From Ruminococcaceae bacterium UBA5413 (GTDB lineage Bacteria > Bacillota > Clostridia > Oscillospirales > Acutalibacteraceae): 64,000 nucleotides of DNA. The first letter of the stretch is position 1. Every line of letters starts with the position of its first letter. Of the stretch, positions 8,264-16,775 are shown one piece after another. The stretch is from the NCBI GenBank assembly GCA_002409585.1, contig DHNP01000045.1:75368-139367 (forward strand), in the 5' to 3' direction. Under the pieces are notes generated by a model. That model was given only the letters and a program-made list of their open reading frames with translations. It was not told the origin of the DNA and made no database searches. Both the position numbers and the translations under genes were made by a program.

Positions 8264-9061
8264 ATGGCGCGTTTTTGCCCGCTTTTCAGCGGGAGCGTAG
8301 GCAACAGTTATTACATAGGTTCATCTGAAAAAGGAATTTTGATAGATGCCGGGCGTTCGGCAAAACAGCTCGAAAATATGCTCGAAAAATGCGGTATTGA
8401 TATTTCAGCCGTAAAAGCTATATTTATCACACATGAACATTCGGACCACGTAAAAGGGCTGCGTGTTTTTGCTTCGCGGTATGGCCTGCCGGTGTACGCT
8501 TCAGGCGGCACTATGTCGTCGCTTGATAAAATGGGATGCCTTAACGGTTCAAAATTCAAAAGCTGCGTAATTAGCGATTCGGGTGTTGAATGTGCAGGCT
8601 TGGAAGTAATGCCTTTCAGGACTTCGCACGACAGCGCAGAAAGCATAGGATACAGTATAAAAACAAGCGACCAAAGGAAAATTGCCGTCTGCACGGATAT
8701 AGGGTACATGTCAAGCGAAGTGCATGAGAGCCTGTGCGGTACGGATATGGCCGTTTTGGAGTCCAACCACGACGTCGGTATGCTTGAAAACGGCCCGTAT
8801 CCGTATTCATTAAAAAGGCGGATAATGTCTGAAACAGGCCACCTGTCAAACATGGACTGCGCCGCCGAACTGTGCAGGCTTGCAAAAAAGGGCACTACGC
8901 GTTTTGTCCTTGTACATTTAAGCGAGCATAATAACACGCCGGAGCTTGCATTTCAGACTTCGCTGTGCTCGTTGTCGCTTATGGGACTGCAAAAGGGCAC
9001 CGACTTCGAATTGTATGTTGCACCGAAAGAAAATATTTCCGGAAAATCTATTTATTTTTAA
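8264..9061 (+). CDS. walJ: MBL-fold metallohydrolase, WalJ/YycJ type
   Basis: Metallo-beta-lactamase-fold hydrolase of 265 aa. It starts with FCPLFSGSVGNSYYI, the common opening of YycJ/WalJ proteins, and carries the metal motif THEHSDHVKG (H57, H59, D61, H62) plus DIGYMS and VLVHLSEHNN near the end. In low-GC Gram-positives this family is linked to cell-wall and division control and is described as a 5'-3' DNA exonuclease. Here it sits behind murA rather than a walRK cluster. Family call is firm; exact substrate is unproven. Confidence 0.85.
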   Translation: MARFCPLFSGSVGNSYYIGSSEKGILIDAGRSAKQLENMLEKCGIDISAVKAIFITHEHSDHVKGLRVFASRYGLPVYASGGTMSSLDKMGCLNGSKFKSCVISDSGVECAGLEVMPFRTSHDSAESIGYSIKTSDQRKIAVCTDIGYMSSEVHESLCGTDMAVLESNHDVGMLENGPYPYSLKRRIMSETGHLSNMDCAAELCRLAKKGTTRFVLVHLSEHNNTPELAFQTSLCSLSLMGLQKGTDFELYVAPKENISGKSIYF

Positions 9062-9094
9062 TTTAAAACCTGTGCCGCCTGTGCCGTAAGTATT

Positions 9095-9130
9095 TTAAGC
9101 ATCCCGTGCGTACTGCCGGGGTGCTTATTT
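9095..9130 (+). terminator. Probable terminator after walJ
   Basis: AAGCATCCCG (9097-9106) pairs with CGGGGTGCTT (9117-9126) with one G-U pair, followed by ATTTG. The weak U-run makes this moderate, but it sits 36 bases after walJ. Confidence 0.55.
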
Positions 9131-9334
9131 GCATGGCAAAACCACACGCCGGTCATGCGGCGTTCGGCTCATTTTACTTTTTAGATAAAAGCTGCACTGT
9201 TTTTGCCGGTTACAGTGCACAATACCGCCTTACTTTTTGGGTGAGGTCCGCTAAGCTGCGCTGTTCTGTAAACTGGCAGCATAAAGCATCCGGAAGTTTC
9301 CAGCATTATTTTATTAATAAAGTACACAGGTACC
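9131..9334. other. Intergenic stretch with a short inverted repeat, no gene seen
   Basis: A TGCACTGT / ACAGTGCA inverted repeat (near 9194-9220) is present. A frame of about 83 aa crosses the region but shows no family features and no plausible ribosome site. I see no RNA gene that I can name. Confidence 0.5.
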
Positions 9335-9363
9335 TTACAAACTTCGGTTTTATCTGATATAAT
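9335..9363 (+). promoter_or_regulatory. Promoter of the diguanylate cyclase gene
   Basis: TTACAA (9335-9340), a 17-base spacer and a perfect TATAAT (9358-9363). Predicted start near 9370 gives a leader of about 170 bases before the ATG. Confidence 0.65.
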
Positions 9364-9368
9364 ATTGA

Positions 9369-9421
9369 GCTGGACAATAAAATAAGAATAAGAATTGATA
9401 TGGCTGGGCTGTTTGTCCGGC
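9369..9421 (+). other. Hairpin at the 5' end of the diguanylate cyclase leader
   Basis: GCTGGACAA (9369-9377) can pair with TTGTCCGGC (9413-9421), nine base pairs including one G-U, enclosing a purine-rich loop of 35 bases. It starts exactly where the predicted transcript starts. I do not recognise the GEMM c-di-GMP riboswitch consensus here. Confidence 0.4.
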
Positions 9422-9542
9422 GTTTACATTTACACGCTTTCAATTTAATAAAAAGTTAATTATATAATTTATTTTTTAATATATTTTTATTTATAATAAA
9501 CTAATGTACCTAACTATTAACATAAACATACAGGTGATAAAA

Positions 9543-10520
9543 ATGTCCGAAAAAATAGATATGAAAAATTATCAGTTCACTTTATCTCAAAACAACAGCC
9601 TGGAGATTCCCGAAAATGTACTTCGCGAGTGGCAAAGTATATTGGACATACTTGCACGTATCGGGAAGGTCAGGGCAGCTTTAATTATGAAAATGTCCGG
9701 TGAAGACCTGGAGGTTTTCATGTCAAGCAAAACCCCTGATAACCCTTATAGCATAGGGCATAAAAACCGGTATGTAGACTCCGGCCTTTACTGTGAGCGC
9801 GTCCTTAAGCAAGGGTCCATGTTAATGGTTCCGGATGCGGGCGAGTCAGCCGAGTGGAAAAATAATCCGGATATGAAATACAACATGAGATGTTATCTGG
9901 GCTTCCCCATCAAGCTGCCAGGCGGCGGTTACTTCGGGACAATCTGCCTGTTGGATACAAAGAAAAATGATTTTTCGCAGGACATCAAAGACTGCATGGA
10001 AAAAATGAGGGACCTAATCGAAAACAACTTGCTGCTCATATATCTGAGTGCAACTGACAGGCTGACAGGTTTATATAACCGTACATATTTTAATGAAAAA
10101 ATAGAATCGGAAATAATGTTCTCACAAAAAAAGAATACGCCGATTACGGCAATGATGCTTGACATTGATCATTTTAAAAACATCAATGACACGCAAGGGC
10201 ATTTAGCCGGGGATAACGCGCTTATGCGGTTTGCCGGCACCATAGTAGATTCCCTGCGGAAAACAGACATAGCCTTCAGGTTAGGCGGAGATGAATTTTT
10301 TATTTTAATGCCAAATACATCGCTAAATGACGCACTGACAGTTGCGGACAGATTATGCAATAATATTAAAAACAGCAGGATTATCCCAAATTCGCCTGTT
10401 ACGGCAAGCGTCGGCGTTGTAGAGCATATGCCAGATGAGTCTTCTGAACGGTGGTACGTAAGGCTCGACAACGCATTATATGAAGCTAAAAAAAAGTTCG
10501 GCAATCAGATTGCAAAGTAA
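9543..10520 (+). CDS. GAF-GGDEF diguanylate cyclase
   Basis: Predicted cytosolic enzyme that makes the second messenger c-di-GMP from GTP. An N-terminal GAF-like sensor (about residues 20-160, with CYLGFPIKLPGGGYFGTICL) precedes a GGDEF domain starting at ATDRLTGLYNR. The active site is canonical, RLGGDEFF with GGDEF at 248-252, and RKTD at 239-242 is an allosteric I-site, so product inhibition is likely. No membrane segment. The frame is open from 9504, but AGGTGAT at 9532-9538 supports the ATG at 9543 (MSEKIDMKNY). It converges on the nucleoside cluster and is not part of it. Confidence 0.9.
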   Translation: MSEKIDMKNYQFTLSQNNSLEIPENVLREWQSILDILARIGKVRAALIMKMSGEDLEVFMSSKTPDNPYSIGHKNRYVDSGLYCERVLKQGSMLMVPDAGESAEWKNNPDMKYNMRCYLGFPIKLPGGGYFGTICLLDTKKNDFSQDIKDCMEKMRDLIENNLLLIYLSATDRLTGLYNRTYFNEKIESEIMFSQKKNTPITAMMLDIDHFKNINDTQGHLAGDNALMRFAGTIVDSLRKTDIAFRLGGDEFFILMPNTSLNDALTVADRLCNNIKNSRIIPNSPVTASVGVVEHMPDESSERWYVRLDNALYEAKKKFGNQIAK

Positions 10521-10542
10521 ATCGCCTTTACGCAAAAAACAT

Positions 10543-10594
10543 CAGTACAAGCTGCCGCCTTGGAGTTTATATCCAAAGGCGGCAGCTTGTACTG
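10543..10594 (-). terminator. Long hairpin terminator closing the nucleoside operon
   Basis: CAGTACAAGCTGCCGCCTT (10543-10561) and AAGGCGGCAGCTTGTACTG (10576-10594) form a perfect 19-bp stem with a 14-base loop. On the minus strand it is followed by ATGTTTTTTG, a good U-run, so it ends pdp transcription. The plus strand has no clear U-run, though the stem may also stop readthrough from the cyclase. Confidence 0.88.
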
Positions 10595-10612
10595 CAATTA
10601 AAAATTCATATT

Positions 10613-11944
10613 TTACTTATCAGATATGTACTGCACTCCGTCTTTAGTTATGCGGGCATAAACGTACGGCTTAACCTCCGGCTGAGCCGTGTCTATCGAA
10701 AAGGCTGCGGTGAAAGTCTTTGCCGCGGCCTTGCAAAGTTCATCTGAAGAAGTATACAGCGTTGCCACTGTTTCTCCTCTTTTGACGCTGTCGCCCACTT
10801 TTTTATTAAATACTATACCGGCGCTGTAGTCAATGACATCGTCCTTTGTTTCCCTCCCCGCGCCGAGCTGCATAGAAGCCGTCCCGCACAGCTCCGCGTT
10901 TATTGCGTGTACAAATCCGTCCTTCTCCGCTTTTACGTCATAAGCAATATTTGCCCTGTCGAATTTTGACGTATCGTCGAGTACTGAAACGTCACCTCCC
11001 TGCGCGGCAACCATCTGCTTAAGTTTTTCATAAGCGCTGCCGTCTGCAATGCTTTTTTCAGCCATAACTCGGCATTGCTTAAGACTGCCCTTACCGGCAA
11101 GGCAGAGCATATTAGCCGCAAGATGCATACAGATTTCATAAAGGTCGCGGGGACCAGTCCCCCGGAGCGTCATGCAGACTTCCTGTATTTCGAGAGCATT
11201 CCCTACAGCTTTGCCGAGCGGCTGGTCCATATTCGTTACGAGCGCGACCGTTCTCCTCCCCGACTCTTCTCCTATGGCGACCATAGCCTCGGCAAGCTTT
11301 ACGGAGTCCTCAACAGTTTTCATAAAGGCTCCGCTTCCCGTCTTAACGTCGAGCAGTATGCGGTCTGCCCCTGCGGCTATCTTCTTACTCATTATGCTTG
11401 AAGCTATAAGCGGTATGCTGTCAACTGTCGCCGTAACGTCCCTTAAAGCATACAGTTTTTTGTCGGCCGGCACAAGGTTGCCCGACTGCCCTATAACGCT
11501 TGCGCCCACCGTACGGACTATATTTAAAAACTGCTCCATCCCTATGGAAACTTTAAACCCGGGAATAGACTCCAGCTTGTCAAGCGTGCCGCCCGTATGC
11601 CCAAGCCCCCGCCCGCTCATTTTGGCTACAGACACGCCTAACGAGGCAACTATGGGCAAAACTACCAGCGTAGTTTTATCCCCTACTCCGCCCGTACTGT
11701 GTTTGTCTACTTTTATGCCCGGCACGGATGAAAGGTCGGCCATATCTCCGGATTTGGCCATTGCCATCGTCAGGTCGGCGGTTTCCCTGCCCGTCATACC
11801 GTTAAAGCATATGGCCATCAAAAGCGCCGACACCTGGTAATCAGGAATCTTGCCGGCAACATAGCCGTTTATAAAATAATTTATCTCATCCTTTGAAAGT
11901 TCCCCGCCTTTTTTCTTTTGCTCGATTATATCGTACATTCTCAT
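10613..11944 (-). CDS. pdp: Pyrimidine-nucleoside phosphorylase
   Basis: Phosphorolyses thymidine, deoxyuridine or uridine to the base and (deoxy)ribose-1-phosphate. The 443 aa protein has MYDIIEQKKKGGELSKDEI at its start, the phosphate loop KHSTGGVGDKTTL and the signature SGRGLGHTGGTLDKLESIPG, followed by the C-terminal glycine-rich alpha/beta domain. Length and motifs fit the Firmicute Pdp type; thymidine phosphorylase DeoA is the close alternative. The ATG follows AAGGGGG. Last gene of the cluster, 62 bases after cdd. Confidence 0.93.
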   Translation of the reverse strand: MRMYDIIEQKKKGGELSKDEINYFINGYVAGKIPDYQVSALLMAICFNGMTGRETADLTMAMAKSGDMADLSSVPGIKVDKHSTGGVGDKTTLVVLPIVASLGVSVAKMSGRGLGHTGGTLDKLESIPGFKVSIGMEQFLNIVRTVGASVIGQSGNLVPADKKLYALRDVTATVDSIPLIASSIMSKKIAAGADRILLDVKTGSGAFMKTVEDSVKLAEAMVAIGEESGRRTVALVTNMDQPLGKAVGNALEIQEVCMTLRGTGPRDLYEICMHLAANMLCLAGKGSLKQCRVMAEKSIADGSAYEKLKQMVAAQGGDVSVLDDTSKFDRANIAYDVKAEKDGFVHAINAELCGTASMQLGAGRETKDDVIDYSAGIVFNKKVGDSVKRGETVATLYTSSDELCKAAAKTFTAAFSIDTAQPEVKPYVYARITKDGVQYISDK

Positions 11945-12006
11945 AATACAATGCCCCCTTCATACCAAAATAAATGAATACCGCCGCCCGCGGAACCACG
12001 TGCTAA

Positions 12007-12423
12007 CTACTTTAAATTTTTAGGTCCGAAACCGCGCGGCAGCAGCTCTTTCAGCTTAAAAGCGTGCGGTGAGCCGCCGCTGCCAGCTAAAATTATCCTG
12101 AATGTATCGGGGTCGCAGAATTCCATCATAACCTGCCTGCAGACACCGCACGGCGGGCACTCTTCCGACGGTTCCTCATGCTCTTGGCCGCCGGCTACGG
12201 CAATCTGCACAAAGCTGCGCTCGCCCTCGCTCACGGCTTTAAAAAACGCTGTGCGTTCGGCGCAGTTTGACGGCGAATATGAAGCGGACTCTATGTTGCA
12301 GCCTGTAAACAGCTTCCCGCTTTTTGTAAGGAGCGCGGCTCCCACCGTAAAGTGCGAATAAGGCGCGTAGGCACGGCGCCTTGCTTCAGCGGCTTTTTGC
12401 AGCATTTCTTCGTCAGTTGGCAT
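12007..12423 (-). CDS. cdd: Cytidine deaminase
   Basis: Deaminates cytidine and deoxycytidine to uridine forms, feeding the pyrimidine phosphorylase encoded next. 138 aa, the short homotetrameric type. Catalytic and zinc residues are visible: NCAERTAFF (C54, E56) and PCGVCRQVM (C92, C95). Its start overlaps the end of deoC by 11 bases, which argues for translational coupling. Confidence 0.95.
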   Translation of the reverse strand: MPTDEEMLQKAAEARRRAYAPYSHFTVGAALLTKSGKLFTGCNIESASYSPSNCAERTAFFKAVSEGERSFVQIAVAGGQEHEEPSEECPPCGVCRQVMMEFCDPDTFRIILAGSGGSPHAFKLKELLPRGFGPKNLK

Positions 12424-13084
12424 TAACGCCGCCTTCTTCCTTTTTCACGAGCTTAACAACCCTGCTTGTTCCAAGCCTTTCGGCGCCAAGTGAAATAAAC
12501 TTTTCCGCATCCTCAAGCGTTTTTATCCCACCGGCGGCCTTTATCCTTACATTTGTGCCTACATGCTTTTTAAAGAGCGCGACATCGTCAAACGTTGCCC
12601 CGCCTGTCGAAAACCCCGTAGATGTTTTTATAAAGTCCGCGCCGGATTTTGTGACAGTTTCGCACATTTTTATTTTTTCACTTTCAGTCAGAAGGCATGC
12701 TTCTACTATAACCTTAAGCACTTTACCGGCGCAGGCGTCTTTTACCTGTTTTATCTCGTCCAGCACCGCGCCGTACAGGCCGTCTTTGACCCAGCCGATA
12801 TTTATCACCATATCGACCTCATCCGCACCGTTACTAACGGCGTCCCTTGCTTCGAAAACTTTCGCGGCCGTCGTGTCATAACCGTTCGGGAAACCTATGA
12901 CCGTACATATTTTAACGCGTCCATTAGAATATACTCCCGCGCGTTTTACATATGACGCCGGTATACAGACGGATGCCGTACGGTACTTTATCCCGTCGTC
13001 GCAGATTTGTTTTATCTCGTCCCACGTGGCGGTCTGCGCGAGGAGTGTATGGTCCACTTTACTGAGAATATCTTTTATATCCAT
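12413..13084 (-). CDS. deoC: Deoxyribose-phosphate aldolase
   Basis: Cleaves 2-deoxyribose-5-phosphate to glyceraldehyde-3-phosphate and acetaldehyde, the exit of deoxynucleoside catabolism into glycolysis. 223 aa with the Schiff-base lysine in FIKTSTGFSTGGAT (Lys153), EVDMVINIG (D91) and KVIVEACLLT. Lies between the ABC permease gene (28-base gap) and cdd (overlap). Confidence 0.96.
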   Translation of the reverse strand: MDIKDILSKVDHTLLAQTATWDEIKQICDDGIKYRTASVCIPASYVKRAGVYSNGRVKICTVIGFPNGYDTTAAKVFEARDAVSNGADEVDMVINIGWVKDGLYGAVLDEIKQVKDACAGKVLKVIVEACLLTESEKIKMCETVTKSGADFIKTSTGFSTGGATFDDVALFKKHVGTNVRIKAAGGIKTLEDAEKFISLGAERLGTSRVVKLVKKEEGGVNAN

Positions 13085-13111
13085 AAACGTAAGCCTTCTT
13101 TTAATAAATTT

Positions 13112-14035
13112 TTACCTTGTCCCTTTCTCATAAGGTATGCCGTCTTCCTTAGGCGCTACCGCGCGCCCTACAAAGAGTATCAGTACTATGATGGTAAGTA
13201 TGTACGGGAGCATTGCGAGTATTTCCGACGGTATGGCAAACTTTCCTCCGCCGAGCACTACCGTAAGTGCCTGTGCAAAACCGAACAGAATGCACGCGCC
13301 GTACGCTCCGTAAGGCGTCCATTTGCCGAAAATCACGGCGGCAAGCGCTATGAAACCCTGCCCGCTTATGGCAGTCGGAGTGTACTGCGGTATGATGTCA
13401 AGCGTCATGCAGCCTCCGCCGAAGCCCGCGAATATACCTGAAAGCAGTACGCATGTATAGCGTATTTTAGTAACGCTTATGCCGAGCGAGTCAGCCGCCG
13501 CGGGATGCTCGCCTACTGCGCGTACCCTTAACCCCCACTTGGTTTTGTAAAGGACGAACCATAAAATAACCGCCAGGGCCGCCGCAAGTACGGCGGTTAT
13601 ATCCAAATTTAAATTTTTTACAGCTGTGCTGCCGGTTTTTATATTACCGAATATTTTTGGAAGCTTGTTTGCTATAGGTTTCGACATTGTCGCCCCGTCG
13701 AAAAACATCCGGCACAGAAAGAGTGAAAAGCCCGGGCCTATTAAATTAAGCGCAATGCCTGAGATGGTCTGGTCGGCTTTAAACGTTACCGACGCGACGG
13801 CGTGCAGCAGCGCAAGCAGCCCGCCCGCCAGCCCAGCCATTAAAAAGCCGAGCCACGGATTGCCGCTGTAAAAACATACCGCGGTACCGACAAAGGCCCC
13901 TATGTTCATCATGCCTTCTATGCCGATGTTTACAACTCCAGCGCGTTCCGAGGTAACGCCCCCAAGCGCGCCGAAAATCAAAGGCGCCGAGTACATAAAC
14001 GTAATGCTTATAAGCAAAGTGATAGTTTCAAGCAT
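13112..14035 (-). CDS. Nucleoside ABC transporter permease, second subunit (NupQ-like)
   Basis: Integral membrane permease of the BPD_transp_2 family used by BMP-type nucleoside importers. About 307 aa with eight or more hydrophobic segments and the conserved SERAGVVNIGIEGMMNIGAF near the N-terminus and the cytoplasmic VRAVGEHPAAADSLGI loop. The frame is open to 14098, but the ATG at 14035 starts inside the stop of the preceding permease (ATGCTTGA overlap, 8 bases), has GGGGG upstream and gives the usual MLETITLL start. Works with the other permease, the ATPase and the BMP lipoprotein encoded upstream. Confidence 0.9.
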   Translation of the reverse strand: MLETITLLISITFMYSAPLIFGALGGVTSERAGVVNIGIEGMMNIGAFVGTAVCFYSGNPWLGFLMAGLAGGLLALLHAVASVTFKADQTISGIALNLIGPGFSLFLCRMFFDGATMSKPIANKLPKIFGNIKTGSTAVKNLNLDITAVLAAALAVILWFVLYKTKWGLRVRAVGEHPAAADSLGISVTKIRYTCVLLSGIFAGFGGGCMTLDIIPQYTPTAISGQGFIALAAVIFGKWTPYGAYGACILFGFAQALTVVLGGGKFAIPSEILAMLPYILTIIVLILFVGRAVAPKEDGIPYEKGTR

Positions 14036-15152
14036 GCGAGGCGTCCCCCTTTGCAAGCCTGTCGGCAATTTTAGAGATAACAGTTGAGAGGGCCACAAAG
14101 AATACGATGGTGCCTATCATAATATCAATTATTTCCGACGGAGCGCCTATTTCAGACTGAACGTTTTTACCTCCGTAGAGAAATCCGCCGAACAAAAGCC
14201 CCGCAAAGATGCACCCTACAGGCGAGCCGCCGGCTATGAAAGCCACCGACAGTCCGTTGAAGCCGTTATTTTCAAACGCGGCCAAAGTGGATATGTTGTG
14301 CGGAGCCATCCCCATGACGGACATGGCTGCCGCCAGCCCAGAGAGCGCTCCGGAAATAACCATTGACTCCAAAAGGCTGCGGTTGACGTTTATCCCCACA
14401 AACTCGGCGGCATCCCTGTTAAGCCCTACCGCGCGCATCTCAAAGCCCTTTGTGGTCCTGTAAAGCACGAACCACATAAGCACAGCCATAAGTACGGCCA
14501 CGAGTATGCCGAAGTTGACGTCGGTCTTAAGCATGACTTCCTTAAGCCACGGTATACGCTTAAGGAAAGCTTTGCCTGAGTCAGAGTACTTCCAAGTCGG
14601 AAGCAGCATAACGTACCCGGATGTGTTTATAGGGTAAGTTCCGGTTGAATTAGGCTGATGGAACGCCTGAAGGTTTACAACGTAATTTGAAAGGTAGAGT
14701 GCTATCCAGTTCAGCATGATGCTCGTGATTACTTCATGTATGCCGTACTTTGCCTTTAATATACCTACTATGCCGCCCCATATGCCTCCGGCCGCGACGC
14801 CCGCCAAAACAAGCACCGGTATCTGCAGTACGGCCGGCATGTTAAGTTTCATGCCGAGCAGAGTTACAACCATTGCCGCAAAAATGTACTGCCCTTCAGC
14901 GCCTATGTTAAAAAGGCTTGTTTTAAAAGCGAAAGCCACGCTCAGGCCCGTCAGTATTATAGGCGTCGCCTTTATGATAACGTTTGAAAAATACTTCGGT
15001 TTTGCGAACATGCCGCTGAACAAAGCTCCGAAAGCCTGCCACGGGTTATAACCGGCGGCTGAAAGCACAACGGCGGCAACCAGAAATCCAAAAACAACAG
15101 ATATAAGAGCCGAAGTGATAGGCTTTTTCAAAATCTTAGCTGTTAACTGCAT
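14028..15152 (-). CDS. Nucleoside ABC transporter permease, first subunit (NupP-like)
   Basis: 374 aa membrane permease partner. Hydrophobic helices begin at about residue 12; FNIGAEGQYIFAAMVVTLLG and RAVGLNRDAAEFVGINV are the conserved blocks of the nucleoside/simple-sugar permease family. The ATG has a GGGGGG run five bases upstream and overlaps the end of the ATPase gene by 17 bases; its own end overlaps the next permease. Tight overlaps imply one transcript and coupled synthesis of equal subunit amounts. Confidence 0.9.
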   Translation of the reverse strand: MQLTAKILKKPITSALISVVFGFLVAAVVLSAAGYNPWQAFGALFSGMFAKPKYFSNVIIKATPIILTGLSVAFAFKTSLFNIGAEGQYIFAAMVVTLLGMKLNMPAVLQIPVLVLAGVAAGGIWGGIVGILKAKYGIHEVITSIMLNWIALYLSNYVVNLQAFHQPNSTGTYPINTSGYVMLLPTWKYSDSGKAFLKRIPWLKEVMLKTDVNFGILVAVLMAVLMWFVLYRTTKGFEMRAVGLNRDAAEFVGINVNRSLLESMVISGALSGLAAAMSVMGMAPHNISTLAAFENNGFNGLSVAFIAGGSPVGCIFAGLLFGGFLYGGKNVQSEIGAPSEIIDIMIGTIVFFVALSTVISKIADRLAKGDASHA

Positions 15153-16677
15153 TTTGTCCCCCCCCTGCCATAAGCAGGCCTATCGTTTTTTCATCGGCCT
15201 GGCCCTGTTTAAATGTTCCGGCTATTTTACCGCCGTATATAACGGCAATAGTATCCGAAAGGCTCATTACTTCGTCGAGTTCAAGTGAAATAAGCAAAAT
15301 CGCCTTGCCCTTGTCACGCTCACGCACGAGCATCTTATGTACGTACTCAATAGCCCCCACGTCAAGGCCGCGCGTAGGCTGCACAGCTATAAGTAGGTCA
15401 GGGTCGTTTGAGATTTCACGGGATATTATCAGCTTCTGCTGGTTGCCGCCGGAAAGCCCGCGCGCAGGCATCGCCTCGCACCCTGACGGCCTTATGTCGT
15501 AATCCGCTATCAGCTCAGACGTATATTTCCGCACTTCGCCGTTACGGAGTATTCCTTTTTTAGAAAACGGCGGCTGGTTATATTTTTCCAATATCATATT
15601 CTGTTCGCATGAAAAATTCATTACAAGGCCGCGCCTTTGCCTGTCTTCGGGTATTGTTGAGATTTTATTTTTCACCGCGTTTGCAGGCGTTGTGTTTTGT
15701 ATCTCGTTCCCGTTTATCTTTATAGTGCCGTTTTCGGCTTTAGCAAGGCACATAACGGCCTCCACAAGCTCTTCCTGGCCGTTTCCGTCCACTCCGGCTA
15801 TGCCGAGTATCTCTCCCTTATGTACTTTTAACGAAAGCCCCTTCACAGCTTCAAGGCCGCGCCTGTCTTTAACCGAAAGGTTATCTATTTCAAAAACTGT
15901 TTCCCCAGGCTGCGCCGGGGTTTTATCTACTATAAGTTTGACGGAGTGCCCTACCATTTTTTCCGCAAGCGTTTCTTCGTCGACCTTTTGGGGATTGACC
16001 GTGTCAATCAATTTGCCTCTGCGTATTATGGTGCATACGTCCGAGGACTGCCGTATTTCCTTAAGTTTATGCGTTATGAGGATAATAGTCTTGCCATTTT
16101 TTACGAGGTTGTGCATGATACCGATTAAATCTTCTATTTCCTGCGGCGTGAGTACGGCTGTCGGTTCGTCGAGAATAAGGATATCCACACCCCTGTAAAG
16201 TGCTTTAAGTATCTCAACGCGCTGCTGCATACCGACGGATATGTCCTCTATCTTTGCATCAGGGTCAACGCTGAAACCGTACTGCTCAACTATGCCCATT
16301 ACCTTTTCACGCGCTTTTTTATTGTCAATGACGCCTAAGTGGTTTGTAACTTCGCTGCCGAGGATTACATTCTGCATTACAGTAAAATTTTCAACCAGCA
16401 TAAAATGTTGGTGTACCATGCCGATGCCGTGCTTTATGGCAGTGTTAGGGTCCTTTATGCGGACTTTCCGGCCGTTAAGGTATATGTCCCCGCCGTCCGC
16501 CTTGTAAAAGCCGTAGAGTATATTCATAAGCGTGCTTTTGCCCGCGCCGTTTTCACCTAAAAGTGCGTGAATAGTTCCTTTTTTTACATCAAGGTCCACA
16601 TGATCCAGCGCACGGAACGAGCCGAAGGTTTTCGTAATACCGCGCATTTGCACGGCATATGCGTCACTTATCTCCAT
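15136..16677 (-). CDS. Nucleoside ABC transporter ATP-binding protein, two ATPase domains (NupO-like)
   Basis: 513 aa tandem ATPase energising nucleoside uptake. Domain 1 has Walker A GENGAGKSTLM, ISVGMQQRVEILKAL and Walker B ILILDEPTAVL. Domain 2 has the degenerate Walker A GVDGNGQEEL usual for the second half of this family, then ARGLSGGNQQKL and LLIAVQPTRGLD. The longest frame opens at TTG 16689, but that TTG is part of the TTGGAGG ribosome site for ATG 16677, so the latter is used. Follows the lipoprotein gene after a 98-base gap with a GC-rich hairpin. Confidence 0.92.
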   Translation of the reverse strand: MEISDAYAVQMRGITKTFGSFRALDHVDLDVKKGTIHALLGENGAGKSTLMNILYGFYKADGGDIYLNGRKVRIKDPNTAIKHGIGMVHQHFMLVENFTVMQNVILGSEVTNHLGVIDNKKAREKVMGIVEQYGFSVDPDAKIEDISVGMQQRVEILKALYRGVDILILDEPTAVLTPQEIEDLIGIMHNLVKNGKTIILITHKLKEIRQSSDVCTIIRRGKLIDTVNPQKVDEETLAEKMVGHSVKLIVDKTPAQPGETVFEIDNLSVKDRRGLEAVKGLSLKVHKGEILGIAGVDGNGQEELVEAVMCLAKAENGTIKINGNEIQNTTPANAVKNKISTIPEDRQRRGLVMNFSCEQNMILEKYNQPPFSKKGILRNGEVRKYTSELIADYDIRPSGCEAMPARGLSGGNQQKLIISREISNDPDLLIAVQPTRGLDVGAIEYVHKMLVRERDKGKAILLISLELDEVMSLSDTIAVIYGGKIAGTFKQGQADEKTIGLLMAGGGQNAVNS

Positions 16678-16716
16678 AGGAACCTCCAATAGCTAAAATA
16701 TATGCTTCTCATACGG

Positions 16717-16735
16717 GAACCGCGCCGTGCGGCGC
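16717..16735. other. Small GC-rich inverted repeat between BMP and ATPase genes
   Basis: GCGCC and GGCGC around 16722-16735 form a short hairpin in the gap after the binding-protein gene, with no U-run on the minus strand. Such hairpins often protect the abundant binding-protein mRNA; that role is inference. Confidence 0.3.
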
Positions 16736-16775
16736 AGCTTCCGCAGAAAAGCAAAATACCGTAATTTATAAAACG

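Noticed and set aside
9106..9357. 83-aa frame upstream of the diguanylate cyclase
   Set aside because: No start signal and no recognisable protein features; overlaps the terminator and promoter of neighbouring genes.
9369..9542. c-di-GMP riboswitch in the cyclase leader
   Set aside because: I could not find the conserved GEMM core blocks; only a simple hairpin is visible.
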